DNA of 64,000 bases from Cranoglanis bouderius (taxonomy: Eukaryota > Chordata > Actinopteri > Siluriformes > Cranoglanididae). How positions within the stretch are numbered: the first letter of the stretch is position 1; each line of letters opens with the position of its first letter. A program made the translations under genes and the position numbers. The stretch is taken from NCBI GenBank assembly GCA_023630585.1, contig CM042555.1, forward strand, positions 2,972,501 through 3,036,500, in the 5' to 3' direction. The notes below the pieces were generated by a model that had not been told where the DNA came from, ran no database searches, and was given only the letters and a program-made list of their open reading frames with translations. This document shows, piece after piece, positions 45,241-55,125 of this stretch.

Positions 45241-45980
45241 AGAAGAACTGAGCATAAATGTCACATCCCGTTTGCGACACTAAGAGTTATCTATCTGTAG
45301 TTTGCACATCTGGGAGACAATCTGTCCTTCCTGAAGGAACACAGAGACGGGAAGTAAGACGTAGTTATTATAACCACATGATTATTACGTTTATAATCAC
45401 ATATCTAAAGAGTCTCATAGAGAATCATAATTACAGGACATGGATGAAGATCTTGCGAGATCTATGTTAACAGACGAGAACAGGACACAACATACTTTCT
45501 TACATATTAGAGATATTAAGACCTTAAGCACCCGAATTTGGTAAGACGGCTTTTAGTTTTCGCGGCCGAGTATTATGGAATGACAGGCAGAAACGTCTTT
45601 AATTCCACAATCAGATTTCCTGCTATTTATAAGGGAACTGTTTCAGTATGAGTGCTCTTGTTTTTATTTGGACTGAATAGATGTTTTAAGTGCTATCTGT
45701 TATCTCCTGTATTGTAAAGTTGGCCAGGGCTCGCTAAAAAAAAAAAGAGATTTAATCTCAATGTGACTACCATGATTGAACAAAAGAAAATAAAAATATA
45801 ATATATACGGTATACACATCCCCTCGTCGCTCGCAGTCATTCGGCTTCTACATACGAATAACAGATTAACGTAAGTGCAGTGTGGTCGTTTTTCCTGATT
45901 TAGACTTCATACAGTCTCCTCACGTACAAATGGCCTGCCATGATGGGGTTGCCCTGTAATAATGCATTTATCAGAGCATG
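45241..45980. other. No gene recognised
   Basis: AT-rich DNA without coding or repeat landmarks. Confidence 0.55.
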
Positions 45981-45981
45981 C

Positions 45982-45989
45982 ACACGCGC

Positions 45990-46049
<60 letters not shown>

Positions 46050-46182
46050 CACACATGTACACAGTAGCTGCATGTCAACAGGGGAAAATGACTCTGGAGA
46101 AAATGGTGCGAATTGTTTTAGGAGGTTAATTAAGTCATTGCTGGTGACAGAACTGAATGGCTGAGAGCAGATGAGAAATGAA

Positions 46183-46218
<36 letters not shown>

Positions 46219-46288
46219 TAATGAGAAATAACCCGACAATGAATCAGTGTTCGAGGGAAAAGGGTTTGTACTCTGTGTGTATGTGTGT

Positions 46289-46360
<72 letters not shown>
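45982..46360. repeat. (CA)n and two (GA)n microsatellites
   Basis: CA at 45982-46044, GA at 46181-46219 and GA at 46291-46360. The 156-codon minus frame across them is repeat translation. Confidence 0.95.
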
Positions 46361-46367
<7 letters not shown>

Positions 46368-46459
46368 CACAAGATCACAAGCTTGTCTCTTCTCAAAACT
46401 TCACCTTACCATAATTGAGGACAAAAAAAAAACAAAAAAACAAAAAAAAAAAACAAGTA

Positions 46460-46890
46460 AGGAATAAAACACTTGGGGTCGTGTTGTTACGGGAAAATAA
46501 TCAACGATGCGACCGTGTGATGAGGCGGAGTTACTGTTACCACTCCAAAGGTGATTATTTTCTAGTAACTGCATTTCCGGAGTGTTTTATTCCTCTTACA
46601 CCATTTGATAATTTTTCATGTGTTACATAAAGACATATCGTACCTTTTTATCCATTTATAGTTACGTTTAATGTTACGGAACGTCCGTGAAACAAGTTAG
46701 TTCCTGTTATCACTTACCTTATAGCAGCTATAAACGGTCGTTCCCTCATCTCTCTTTTTTTCCTTTCTTTTGAAGTTAATAAGTATAAACGTATATAAAC
46801 TCCTTGAAAACATAGTTACTGTTACCAAGCACTGACAGTGGAGACTCCTTCCTTAAACGCTAAGAAAATGTCTCCTTAAAGATGTTGTTT
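46460..46890 (+). repeat. P-family repeat, copy 8 (best palindrome)
   Basis: Left arm 'aggaataaaacact' (46460-46473) and right arm 'agtgttttattcct' (46581-46594) are perfect inverted copies. They enclose 'gggaaaataatcaacgatg', 'gatgaggcggagttactgtt' and 'gtgattattttctag'. Downstream the shared 3' words follow ('ggaacgtccgtgaaacaag', 'cagtggagactccttcc'). Confidence 0.7.
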
Positions 46891-47245
46891 TATACTAAAA
46901 ATCTACACTTGTAATTGGCTTAGAATTTTAGTGTAAAGTTGTGCTGTGTTTGGTTTTTTTTTCCATGGAAACCTCCTCTGTTATTTGCAGATTTATGATG
47001 TTTTTTAGGGCTTTGGTTCAAGCAGCTTATCTGTTAAACGTGTCAGATTACTTCTCTTAGCTGGCATTAAAAGGAAACACTCAGCCAGCAGACGTATGTA
47101 GCGTTTTAAAGTCTGGCCCATTTCTCTAAACGTGGCACACGTGATAGATCATCGGAGAGCTACTAAAAAGCCAAAAAAAAAAAAAGAAAAGCATGAGAGA
47201 GCTTGGCCAAGTCTTTTAACATCTATTAGTGGTGCTAGACGTTAT
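46891..47245. other. No gene recognised
   Basis: Spacer before the large Tc1 element. Confidence 0.5.
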
Positions 47246-47248
47246 ATA

Positions 47249-48715
47249 CAGTATCTCACAAAAGTGAGTACACCCCTCACATTTTTATAAATATTTTATT
47301 ATATCTTTTCATGGGACAACACTGAAGAAATGACACTTTGCTACAGTGTAAAGTAGTGAGTGTACAGCTTGTATAACAGTGTAAATTTGCTGTCCCCTCA
47401 AAATAACTCAACACACAGCCATTAATGTCTAAACCACTGGCAACAAAAGTGAGTACACCCCTAAGTGAAAATGTCCAAATTGGGCCCAAAGTGTCAATAT
47501 TTTTTGTGGCCACCATTATTTCCAGCACTGCCTTAACCCTGTTGGGCATGGAGTTCACCAGAGCTTCACAGGTTGCCACTGGAGTCCTCTTCCACTCCTC
47601 CATGATGACATCACAGAGCTGGTGGATGTTAGAGACCTTGCGCTCCTCCATCTTCCGTTTGAGGATGCCCCACAGATGCTCAATAGGGTTTAGGTCTGGA
47701 GACATGCTTGGCCAGTCCATCACCTTTACCCTCAGCTTCTTTAGCAAGGCAGTGGAGGTGTGTTTGGGGTCGTTATCATGTTGGAATACTGCCCTGCGGC
47801 CCAGTTTCCGAAGGGAGGGGGACCATGCTCTGCTTCAGTATGTCACAGTACATGTTGGCATTCATGGTTTCCTCAGTGAACTGTAGCTCCCCAGTGCCGG
47901 CAGCACTCATGCAGCCCCAGACCATGACACTTCCACCACCATGCTTGTCTGTAGGCAAGACACACTTGTCTTTGTACTCCTCACCTGGTTGCCACCACAC
48001 ACGCTTGACACCATCTGAACCAAATAAGTTTATCTTGGTCTCATCAGACCACAGGACATGGATCCAGTAATCCATGTCCTTAGTCTGCTTGTCTTCAGCA
48101 AACTGTTTGCGGGCTTTCTTGTGCATCATCTTTAGAAGAGGCTTTCTTCTGGGACGACAGCCATGCGGACCAATTTGATGCAGTGTGCGGCGTATGGTCT
48201 GAGCACTGACAGGCTGACCTTCCACCCCTTCAACCTCTGCAGCAATGCTGGCAGCACTCATACGTCTATTCTGCAAAGCCAACCTCTGTATATGATGCTG
48301 AGCACGTGCACTCAACTTCTTTGGTCGACCATGGCGAGGCCTGTTCTGAGTGGAGCCTGTCCTGTTAGCTGCACCCTGAAGCTGCATCTCAGTTTCAGGG
48401 TGTTGGCAATCTTCTTATAGCCTAGGCCATCTTTATGTAGAGCAACAATTCTTTTTTCCAGATCCTCAGAGAGTTCTTTGCCATGAGGTGCCATGGTGAA
48501 CTTCCAGTGACCAGTATGAGAGAGTGTGAGAGCGATAACACCAAACTTAACACACCTGCTCCCCATTCACACCTGAGACCTTGTAACACTAACAAGTCAC
48601 ACCGGGGAGGGAAAATGGCTAATTGGGCATCAGTTTTTAGGAATAATTTGATGAAGAAAAAGGATCTGTAGCAAGGGTTTGTATTTAGGGCTGTATGATG
48701 TACACTCATTACAGG
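47249..48715 (-). mobile_element. Tc1/mariner transposon, IR/DR type (reverse), right end eroded
   Basis: Preceded by TA, it opens 'cagtatctcacaaaagtgag', and an inner repeat 'aacaaaagtgagtacacccc' lies at about 47442-47461. Both repeats share the same core, as in IR/DR elements. A nearly full-length transposase relic runs on the minus strand. The right inverted repeat is missing beyond about 48645. A weak match to the inner repeat ('tttagggctgtatg') lies at about 48684, so the right edge is approximate. Confidence 0.93.
47500..48494 (-). pseudogene. Tc1 transposase pseudogene (reverse, nearly complete)
   Basis: It starts at an ATG at 48494, MAPHGKELSEDLEKRIVALH, a helix-turn-helix DNA-binding domain. 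Part of that domain is lost at about 48370-48395 with a frameshift. The next frame is open through RHGRPKKLSARAQ (AT-hook-like GRPKK), the SAQTIRRTLHQIG region and DETKINLFG (first Asp). An extra C in a C run at about 47817-47822 shifts the frame again. It then reads QHDNDPKHTS (second Asp) and SPDLNPIEHLW (Glu) to about 47510. A lost base near 47515 removes the normal stop. All three acidic residues are visible, but the protein is broken three times. Confidence 0.93.
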
Positions 48716-49200
48716 TTTTATACAGGTATAGTGCTAAAAAGGTTTTAAAAAAATAATAATAAAAACTTCTGGTCAATAATAACAAGGTAAATATGCTTCA
48801 GTGTGCATTCATATTCTGCGCTAGAAGGTCAATTAGCTCCATTCAATAAGATCTCCGTTGTTACCCAAGCAGAAATTCAATAAAGTTCATGGGTCAACAG
48901 CCAGGTGTTCAAAAAGAAGTAGACTAATCATTACAAATATGTAAGGACACAAAAGACACAAAAAAGGACAGAGTAATTTGTGGTTGTGGTTGAATGGACT
49001 AAAAATTGAGACCAATTACAAAGCACCATGTAGGCTATAAATTAGCTTAAAAGTCGTCAGGTTGAAAAGCATACTGGGGCTTAGAGTCAATTCCAGAATT
49101 ATCGGCACCCTTCCTAGAGTGATATTTGGAGCTTAAATGTAAAATTTAGCAAGGTATGTTTTTATTTTTTTTTTACCAGTATTGTCAATATTGCCACCAT
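48716..49200. other. No gene; TIR-like word at 49088
   Basis: AT-rich. 'gtcaattccagaattatcgg' at about 49087, similar words at about 49560 and 'atattggcacccttc' at about 52062 look like terminal repeats of another Tc1 lineage, broken up by later insertions. Confidence 0.4.
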
Positions 49201-49201
49201 T

Positions 49202-49495
49202 TTACGCGATAGCTGGCTCCTCTAGGAGGACGATGAGGTCACACACGTTTCTGCATCTTTTTAAACTGCTGCTCATGCCACGCCACGGTGCAGCTGGACA
49301 CTGGGAGGAAAATGCAATCCGTACTCTTCTACATCTATGAGCTAACAGATGGAAAAGACCAGCTAGTGTCAGTGTGATTGACAGGAGATCAGACCCGCCC
49401 CACCCAGAGAGCACACCCATTTTTTTTTTATCTCTTGGGCTCCCAGCCACGGGTTGTTGCATCATCTTCGGCATTCAAACTCAATAAAACGTAAA
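49202..49495 (+). repeat. SINE-like repeat, copy 1 (no GA tract)
   Basis: It shares 'gtgattgacagg', 'cccagagagcac', 'ctcttgggctcccagccacg' and 'ttgcatcatcttcggc' with the copy at 58137-58425. The right-hand part ends in a tRNA B-box-like word in the other copy ('gagattcggacc'). Probably a retroposon; the class is not certain. Confidence 0.55.
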
Positions 49496-49589
49496 TCTCC
49501 CGAAGACAGATCATATGACCATTTCTAAATTAGTGCATTCTTTCGTATGAAACACTGGTTTCAAAATTATCGGCACCCCAACAGTTTAC

Positions 49590-50385
49590 ATGGTGGTGTG
49601 ATGACAACAATCTGTCTTGGTGTGATGAGAACAATCTCTCTCTGAATGTCCAGCAAGACCACGGAGATGATTGTGGATTACTGGGAGTTCCTATCTACAT
49701 CAATGGGATGGAGGTGGAGAGAGTTAAGAGCTACAAGTTCCTTGGTGTTATAAGTTCCACATAAGTTCCAAGGATCTCTCCTGGAGCCTCTACACAGTCA
49801 CAGTGGTGAGAGCGGCCCGTCAGTGTCTCAACTTTCTGTGGAGGCTTAGTTTTGGCATTTCTTCTGACATCATGTCAAACCTCTACTGCTGAACCATAGA
49901 GAGCATTCTGACCGGTTGCATCATGGCAGCTGCTCTTCATCTGCCTGAAAAGCTCTTCAGAGAGTGGTGAGAACAGCAGAGGTCTTCACTGGAAATAAAC
50001 TCCCGGCCTTACACGACATTTACCGAACACGCTGTTTGAGAAAGGCCCGCAGTATCATTAAGGACTGCACTCACCCTGCTCGCTACCTGTCTGGCAGACA
50101 CTTCCGTTGCATCCAATCACAGACAACCAGACTGAAGAACAGTTTTTATCTTCAAGCCATCAGATTACTTAACAGCCAATAGTCCTTAATCTAGCACTGC
50201 GACGCAGTTTTTATTTACCTTATTACATTACAGCAACATCTCAAACATTCATGTCTAAATATGTGTTTGTTCATATCTAATAAGTGTTTGTACTGCCAAT
50301 GTCTGAATCTGAGCCTCATTGCAAGCATTTCAATGCCCAGTGTACCCAGTGTAAATAACAAATAAATGACTCTTGACTCTAACAT
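49590..50385 (+). pseudogene. LINE ORF2 relic (end of reverse transcriptase and C-terminus)
   Basis: Broken frames read DENNLSLNV, KTTEMIVD, then YKFLGVISS and KDLSW, the usual text after the polymerase core of non-LTR retrotransposons. A longer open piece (49964-50182) reads LPALHDIYRTRCLRKA, IIKDCTHPA and NSFYLQAIRLLNSQ, the typical C-terminal end. It finishes with a 3' UTR, 'gcaagcatttcaatgccc', and 'aaataaatgactcttgact'. A 22-bp unit (tggtgtgatgacaacaatct-like) is duplicated near 49595-49640. Many stops and shifts; clade unresolved. Confidence 0.8.
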
Positions 50386-50499
50386 ATAATGAAGTGTCAA
50401 CACCGAGTCTCTTCCTGTAATGTCTAACAACGTCGTAGGCACTTGTAAAGGATCTTGCCCCGCTCCTACATCCACAACATTTTAAGTTCCTTTATATTC

Positions 50500-50720
50500 T
50501 CTGGTTTCTGTACGTGGGCGTTCCCTTCAATTCACACTACATTCATAGGATTCGAATACTGAGACTGGGATGGTCATTGAAAACAGAGATTCTGTGTCCC
50601 ATGTTTGTTTATGCTTGATTTGGATGTACTGTATATTTGGGGTTATTATCTTGGTAAAGGATCCATTTACAGCCAAGTGTTAACCTCCTGGTAGAGGGGT
50701 TAAAATACCCTGTTACGTAT
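50500..50720 (-). mobile_element. Small Tc1 transposase fragment
   Basis: 'ggatggtcattgaaaac', 'ggggttattatcttggtaaa' and 'gatccatttacagccaag' resemble the reverse of a Tc1 transposase around the second Asp. A terminal-repeat-like 'gtcaataattttgccgtaca' lies at about 51096. Heavily decayed. Confidence 0.45.
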
Positions 50721-50978
50721 CAGAAGTCATAATGAAGTCATAACGGCAACAATCTTCATCATCAGCCACAAAACAGACCTAAAACACTGGCCAGTAGGTT
50801 TTGAAAGCTTTTTAAATGATGACGCTGATTGAGATCGATGACTTTTTTTTTTTTTTTTCCATACTGCTTAAATTGTATTTTATACAATTTATACCTGACT
50901 TGAACAAGCTCAAAAACCATCTTGAAAAATGATTCGGTTTTGGCTAAAGCCAACAACAGATCTCTTGGACACTGAGAG

Positions 50979-50979
50979 C

Positions 50980-51049
<70 letters not shown>
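50979..51049. repeat. (GA)n microsatellite
   Basis: About 35 GA units with one AA interruption. The flanking 50720-50978 and 51050-51240 hold no other recognised feature apart from an AP-1-like TGACTCA at about 51180. Confidence 0.95.
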
Positions 51050-51052
<3 letters not shown>

Positions 51053-51262
51053 ATAACAATATGTTTGCATTTGTTTTGAATATTCTTTAGGTGTGTCAAT
51101 AATTTTGCCGTACAGTTTCGCATGGGGGAAAAAAAATACTATTATTAAGAAAAAAAGAAAACGGCACTGATTCTGGTGATGACTCAGTTGCGTTTGCGTT
51201 CCTGAAGATCCGGAATTGGTTCAAAAGTGAGAACTCTGAACCTTTTTTTTTTTTTTCTTCAG

Positions 51263-51531
51263 CTCTGCTGGCGGCGAAAGCAAAACGTTTTCTGCTCGGC
51301 TTCAAAGATGCGTGGCACTCCTTCGGGCTGTCGGGACATCCGTGACTTTCTGTGAAAATGGTAAGTGCTTTATTTCCATTTCCTGAATAAGGTGCGCCTT
51401 GGCTGAGTGAAACAAAGAAATGAAATCAGGTCTGTTGCGATGCTGACTAATAGTTCTCTTTTGTCTTTACAGTTGAGAAAGCACGGAGACGCAGAGTCTC
51501 CAGAGACGGCACAAACCTTTTACAAACCTGA
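51263..51531 (+). CDS. Candidate two-exon spliced ORF, product unknown
   Basis: Exon A, 51263-51360, follows an acceptor of 14 T plus 'cttcag' and ends at a consensus donor ATG|GTAAGT. The intron is 112 bp, with a good branch site (tgctgactaat, about 51440-51450) and acceptor 'cttttgtctttacag'. Exon B starts at 51473. One frame is open through both exons and stops at TGA 51529-51531. It contains TFSARLQRCVALLRAVG, TFCENV across the junction and KARRRRVSRDG. A second possibility is translation from the ATG at the end of exon A, giving 28 codons (MLRKHGDAESPETAQ...) ending at about 51556. The intron looks real. Which frame is used, and whether it is coding at all, is open. Confidence 0.42.
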
Positions 51532-51559
51532 GGCTGACGTAGCTGAAAATAGCTAAAAA

Positions 51560-52730
51560 TATCCTCTGATGTGTGTTACCAATATAAACTAATATAAAAC
51601 GGACGCGTAATTATCCTTCATCAAAAATAATCAGCTGACTCATATTGTAGCTTCCTTTTATGGTAAACGTATTCAATCTGATACATCACCAGAGACACGG
51701 AAAGACTGGGAAGGGTTGATAAAGGCATGAGGGTCACTCAGTACATTTATGGCCTGAAGCCATTTCTCTACTGCCCCATTTACTAAATTTGGGCACAGCC
51801 ACAACGTGCACACGGTTATGAAGCCTTAGATGAGAGAAGAATATTGAGGTGCTGTTATGCAATGTGGAGGTCTCGAAGATTTTTAAATAAAGAAAACAGC
51901 TGATGTGACATTTCGCTGTTCATACTTAAGTGGATTCATATTGATTTATAGTGTATTTTAGGAATTTCTGGAACTTCTATGGTGCTGATGAAGTGATTTA
52001 TAGAGACCTGATCGGTAAACGGTGAAATTACCAAATCTGAGAAAGTTTAAGTTAAAGAAATATTGGCACCCTTCAGGAGAGTAAGCAAAATAATAAAATA
52101 AAATATCCACTTAAACATATCATGACCGTAGCATTATAAGGTTCTACCTCGAGAATGAATCGGAGATTGAATCGTATCGTATAATACTAAGGTCACAATA
52201 CGTACAAAATATGTAGAAGAGGATATTATAAATTATTAACTGCTCTAAGTCTTCTGAAACGTACTTAATTTGACCAAAATTAAGTTGCAAACACAAAAGA
52301 GGCACGAAAGACGCAGAGGTCTGTCGACCTGCCTAAGTCAGGTAATGGATATAAAAATAAACTGTGCATAAGCAGTTAAAAACACAATGAAGCCAATCAT
52401 ATAAGAACATTTAAAAAGTCTGAAACTGTTGAACATCTGCCAGGAATGGGAAGCCTGATCATACTAACCCTGGAGCTGACTTTAAATGAACTAAATGAAT
52501 TAAAAATGTTAGCAAGCAATGGTAAAGAAATCCTCTCAAGGAAAGGATGCACAATGCAGATCACAAACAAAGCAAAATTATTCCTATATTTTAATTTCTA
52601 GTCCAAAACCTACAGTATGCTTTTACCTACCACTTGACATGACCACATGATTGTATCATTTTGTATGATTACACTGACACCTATTACGTACGTTCTCCCT
52701 ACATCGTCTGTACTGTTAGTAATTTCCCGA
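51560..52730. other. No gene recognised
   Basis: AT-rich DNA with scattered transposon-like words ('ggcacccttcaggagag', 52064). No ORF of note. Confidence 0.55.
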
Positions 52731-52735
52731 CTCAC

Positions 52736-52883
52736 GTTGCAGTCCAGCAGGTCGATGCTGTCCAGGCTCTTGCTGCGATGAACTCGTCCCTTTATCCTGC
52801 GCAGTGACGGCTTCCCCTGGCTCACCGCCGCCCCGGGGGGCACCTGACCAGACGAGGTGGCAGCATCGGAGCTGGGGGGCACC
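52736..52883 (-). CDS. Candidate internal exon with RSKSLDSIDLLD motif
   Basis: On the minus strand 'atttgtgccccag' (acceptor) precedes 148 bp ending at AAC|GTGAGT, a strong donor. One base of a split codon is followed by 49 codons in one open frame. The peptide starts VPPSSDAATSSGQVPPGAA (low-complexity, disordered), then PSLRRIKGRVHRSKSLD and SIDLLDCN. The RSKSLD segment fits basophilic-kinase and 14-3-3-type sites seen in large scaffold or GTPase-regulator proteins. GC content (over 60 percent) stands out from the AT-rich flanks. This is the best exon in the window. The gene was not recognised. Confidence 0.58.
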
Positions 52884-52889
52884 CTGGGG

Positions 52890-53884
52890 CACAAATGCAA
52901 AACGACAAGTTCATAATATCAGACTTGGAACTATAAACTTAAATCAGAGTGACATTCGAGAACAGAGTTGGCTCTTCGTGAAACGTGAAAGAAATGCAAC
53001 GTGAAAGCAATAAACCCGTCATATCCACCATTTTACCTGATAGTTGTACGGACAGACGTGGAAAATATCGACCATGGCGGAGGTAGCAGGCTAGCAAATA
53101 AACTAGCAAATCTTAGCTAATGTGAATGCTAGAAATGAGTCACGAGTCAGCTAAAGAAGTAAATCAACTCATACAACAGTTAACATCTTTAATGTACTGA
53201 GAATTGGTTATATGGTTCCCATCAAATTCCTGTAGATTCCCATTAGGAATTTTCTGGATACTATTAAATGATGATAATCATCTGACCAAGATTTGAAAAG
53301 CTTTCAGGAACCATTAGGAACCACACTTTTCATTACGCTACCATTACAGACCACCAGAAACACATTAAAACCCACCAGGAACCACTAAAAACCTCGAGTG
53401 GTTTCTAATGACACATTTTCTCTTCGCAATGAAAACTGGTGTCATCTGGGTTTTTTTTTTTTCTGACACGGTTTAGAAAACATATTGTCTAGGTGGGTTT
53501 TTTTTTAAATAATTTTTTTTTTTTTTTTTTACACACTCTCAACCTTTAAGCTTTCTTGTCTTTTGCATCACACAGTTCTCTCAGTAGGTGAAAAACACTG
53601 AGCGCTGTGTTCCACGTTTAGACTCAGTGCCTTCCAAATTGGACAAGAGCTCCAACACGGCTCTGTCAAGTCTTATAGGTAGTCTCAGAGAAAACTAAAG
53701 AGACTTCATAAACACGGGAAAGGAAAGGAGAGGAGTGGAAACGTTTTTCTCTGAGCGTTTCTTCATTTTTAAAGGCTTTTTCTCCCTGTTGGTTTGGAGG
53801 GCAATTCGAGGCAAGTGTGCAAAAGTGGTTTTAATATTAAGTGACAGCCGAGGGCCCAGTGTGAGGTACGAGCCGTAATCCTTC

Positions 53885-53888
<4 letters not shown>
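52890..53888. other. No gene recognised; long T runs
   Basis: Poly-T at about 53453-53462 and 53513-53530. A run of 'ccattaggaaccac'-like words at 53290-53390 suggests a short degenerate repeat. Confidence 0.5.
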
Positions 53889-53889
<1 letters not shown>

Positions 53890-53948
<59 letters not shown>

Positions 53949-53958
53949 TACACACACA
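53890..53958. repeat. (CT)n(CA)n compound microsatellite
   Basis: About 20 CT units followed by about 14 CA units. Confidence 0.95.
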
Positions 53959-53959
53959 T

Positions 53960-54555
53960 ACCCTCCTTTCTGTATCTTATTCTCTTTCTCTCATTCTCTT
54001 ACTGTAGACTGATAGAATTTCAGGTGATGTTATTAATCTTGCTTCAACAGCTGTACAAACAATTACAATGACCAGAAATAAATCAGAGTTAAAATGCCAT
54101 AGTGACGGAAATTAAGGTCATTAGGCACTTGTAATAATACCTGTAACATTAGGTGCATCCAATAATCGCAGTCGAAGTCCATAACATAGCTCAGAGCACA
54201 GGCAAGCAGCATGAAACTAGGAATATCTATCATAATCTCTGACACCGAACCTTGGATGACGGCTAGGAAACCCGAGTCCTAGGACTTTGAAACACAACAA
54301 AAACAAATACACATACTAATCAATGCGGTAACATAGAACAGGTGCACACGAGGGTCGTGTGATATTACACTGCAACAATACTTTATTAGAATCTGGTATT
54401 AGAAATGCCTGTGAAAGAAATTGTGTTTATTATGTTGCCTTCTGGCTCTCTCTTTTAGTTATGCTGTCATAGCTAGTATTGTAGGAGTCCCTGCTTGCAC
54501 TCTGCACACAATGTACATTGTCCTTAACCATTATCTGGCAATTAGCATACCTAAT
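53960..54555. other. No gene recognised
   Basis: Unremarkable DNA. Short Ser/Leu-rich frames only. Confidence 0.55.
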
Positions 54556-55125
54556 AATCTCTCTCTCTCTCTCTCTCTCCGCATGCTACTCCTGAGATAC
54601 CAGTGATCCTGACCCCTTCTGCTCTCTGGACCTGCCCGATCCATCCTGATGCCCTACTTCTGCTTGGAGTTCTCATCACTTGGAAACCACTCGCTGTTGC
54701 TGAGGATGGCCCCACATAGACAGCCTAAAGATACACTTAAAAACCATGAAGATGGCTTTAGGACTGCAATTGATACAAACAGTTTTGCTGCGATGGCTTA
54801 GGACTACGATTGCTATGATAGCTTTAGGACTGCAATTGCCATGAACAGTTTTGCACTCAAGTCTCCATCAGTGAACAGTGGATTTCCTGGTTACAAAATT
54901 GCGCTATTTGACCATGTAGTACACAGGTATTGAAGGGAATTATTTATAATCGGTATATATATATATATACATACATCTGGTATCACCCAGATGATGATGG
55001 GTTCCTTTTTGAGTCTGGCTCCTCTCAAGATTTCTTCCTCATATCATCTCAGGGAGTTTTTCCTTGCCACGGCCCATTGTTAAAAGTGCTATACAAATAA
55101 AACTGAATTGAATTTAATTGCATTT
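54556..55125 (+). repeat. Retroposon copy with tail type 2 (copy 2)
   Basis: After a CT tract it reads 'gagataccagtgatcctgac' and 'tgatgccctacttctgct'. Next comes an internal imperfect tandem ('gctttaggactgcaattg' at about 54752, 54780 as 'ggcttaggactacgattg', and 54820), a short TA tract and a hairpin 'catctggtatcacccagatg' (54974-54993). It closes with the tail 'agggagtttttccttgcc' and 'acaaataaaactgaattgaa'. The tail matches 27395-27600. Confidence 0.7.

Noticed and set aside
45900..46370. 156-codon minus-strand ORF
   Set aside because: Almost wholly GA and CA repeat translation.
47425..48420. Plus-strand ORFs up to 153 codons
   Set aside because: Antisense to the minus-strand Tc1 transposase with visible catalytic motifs.
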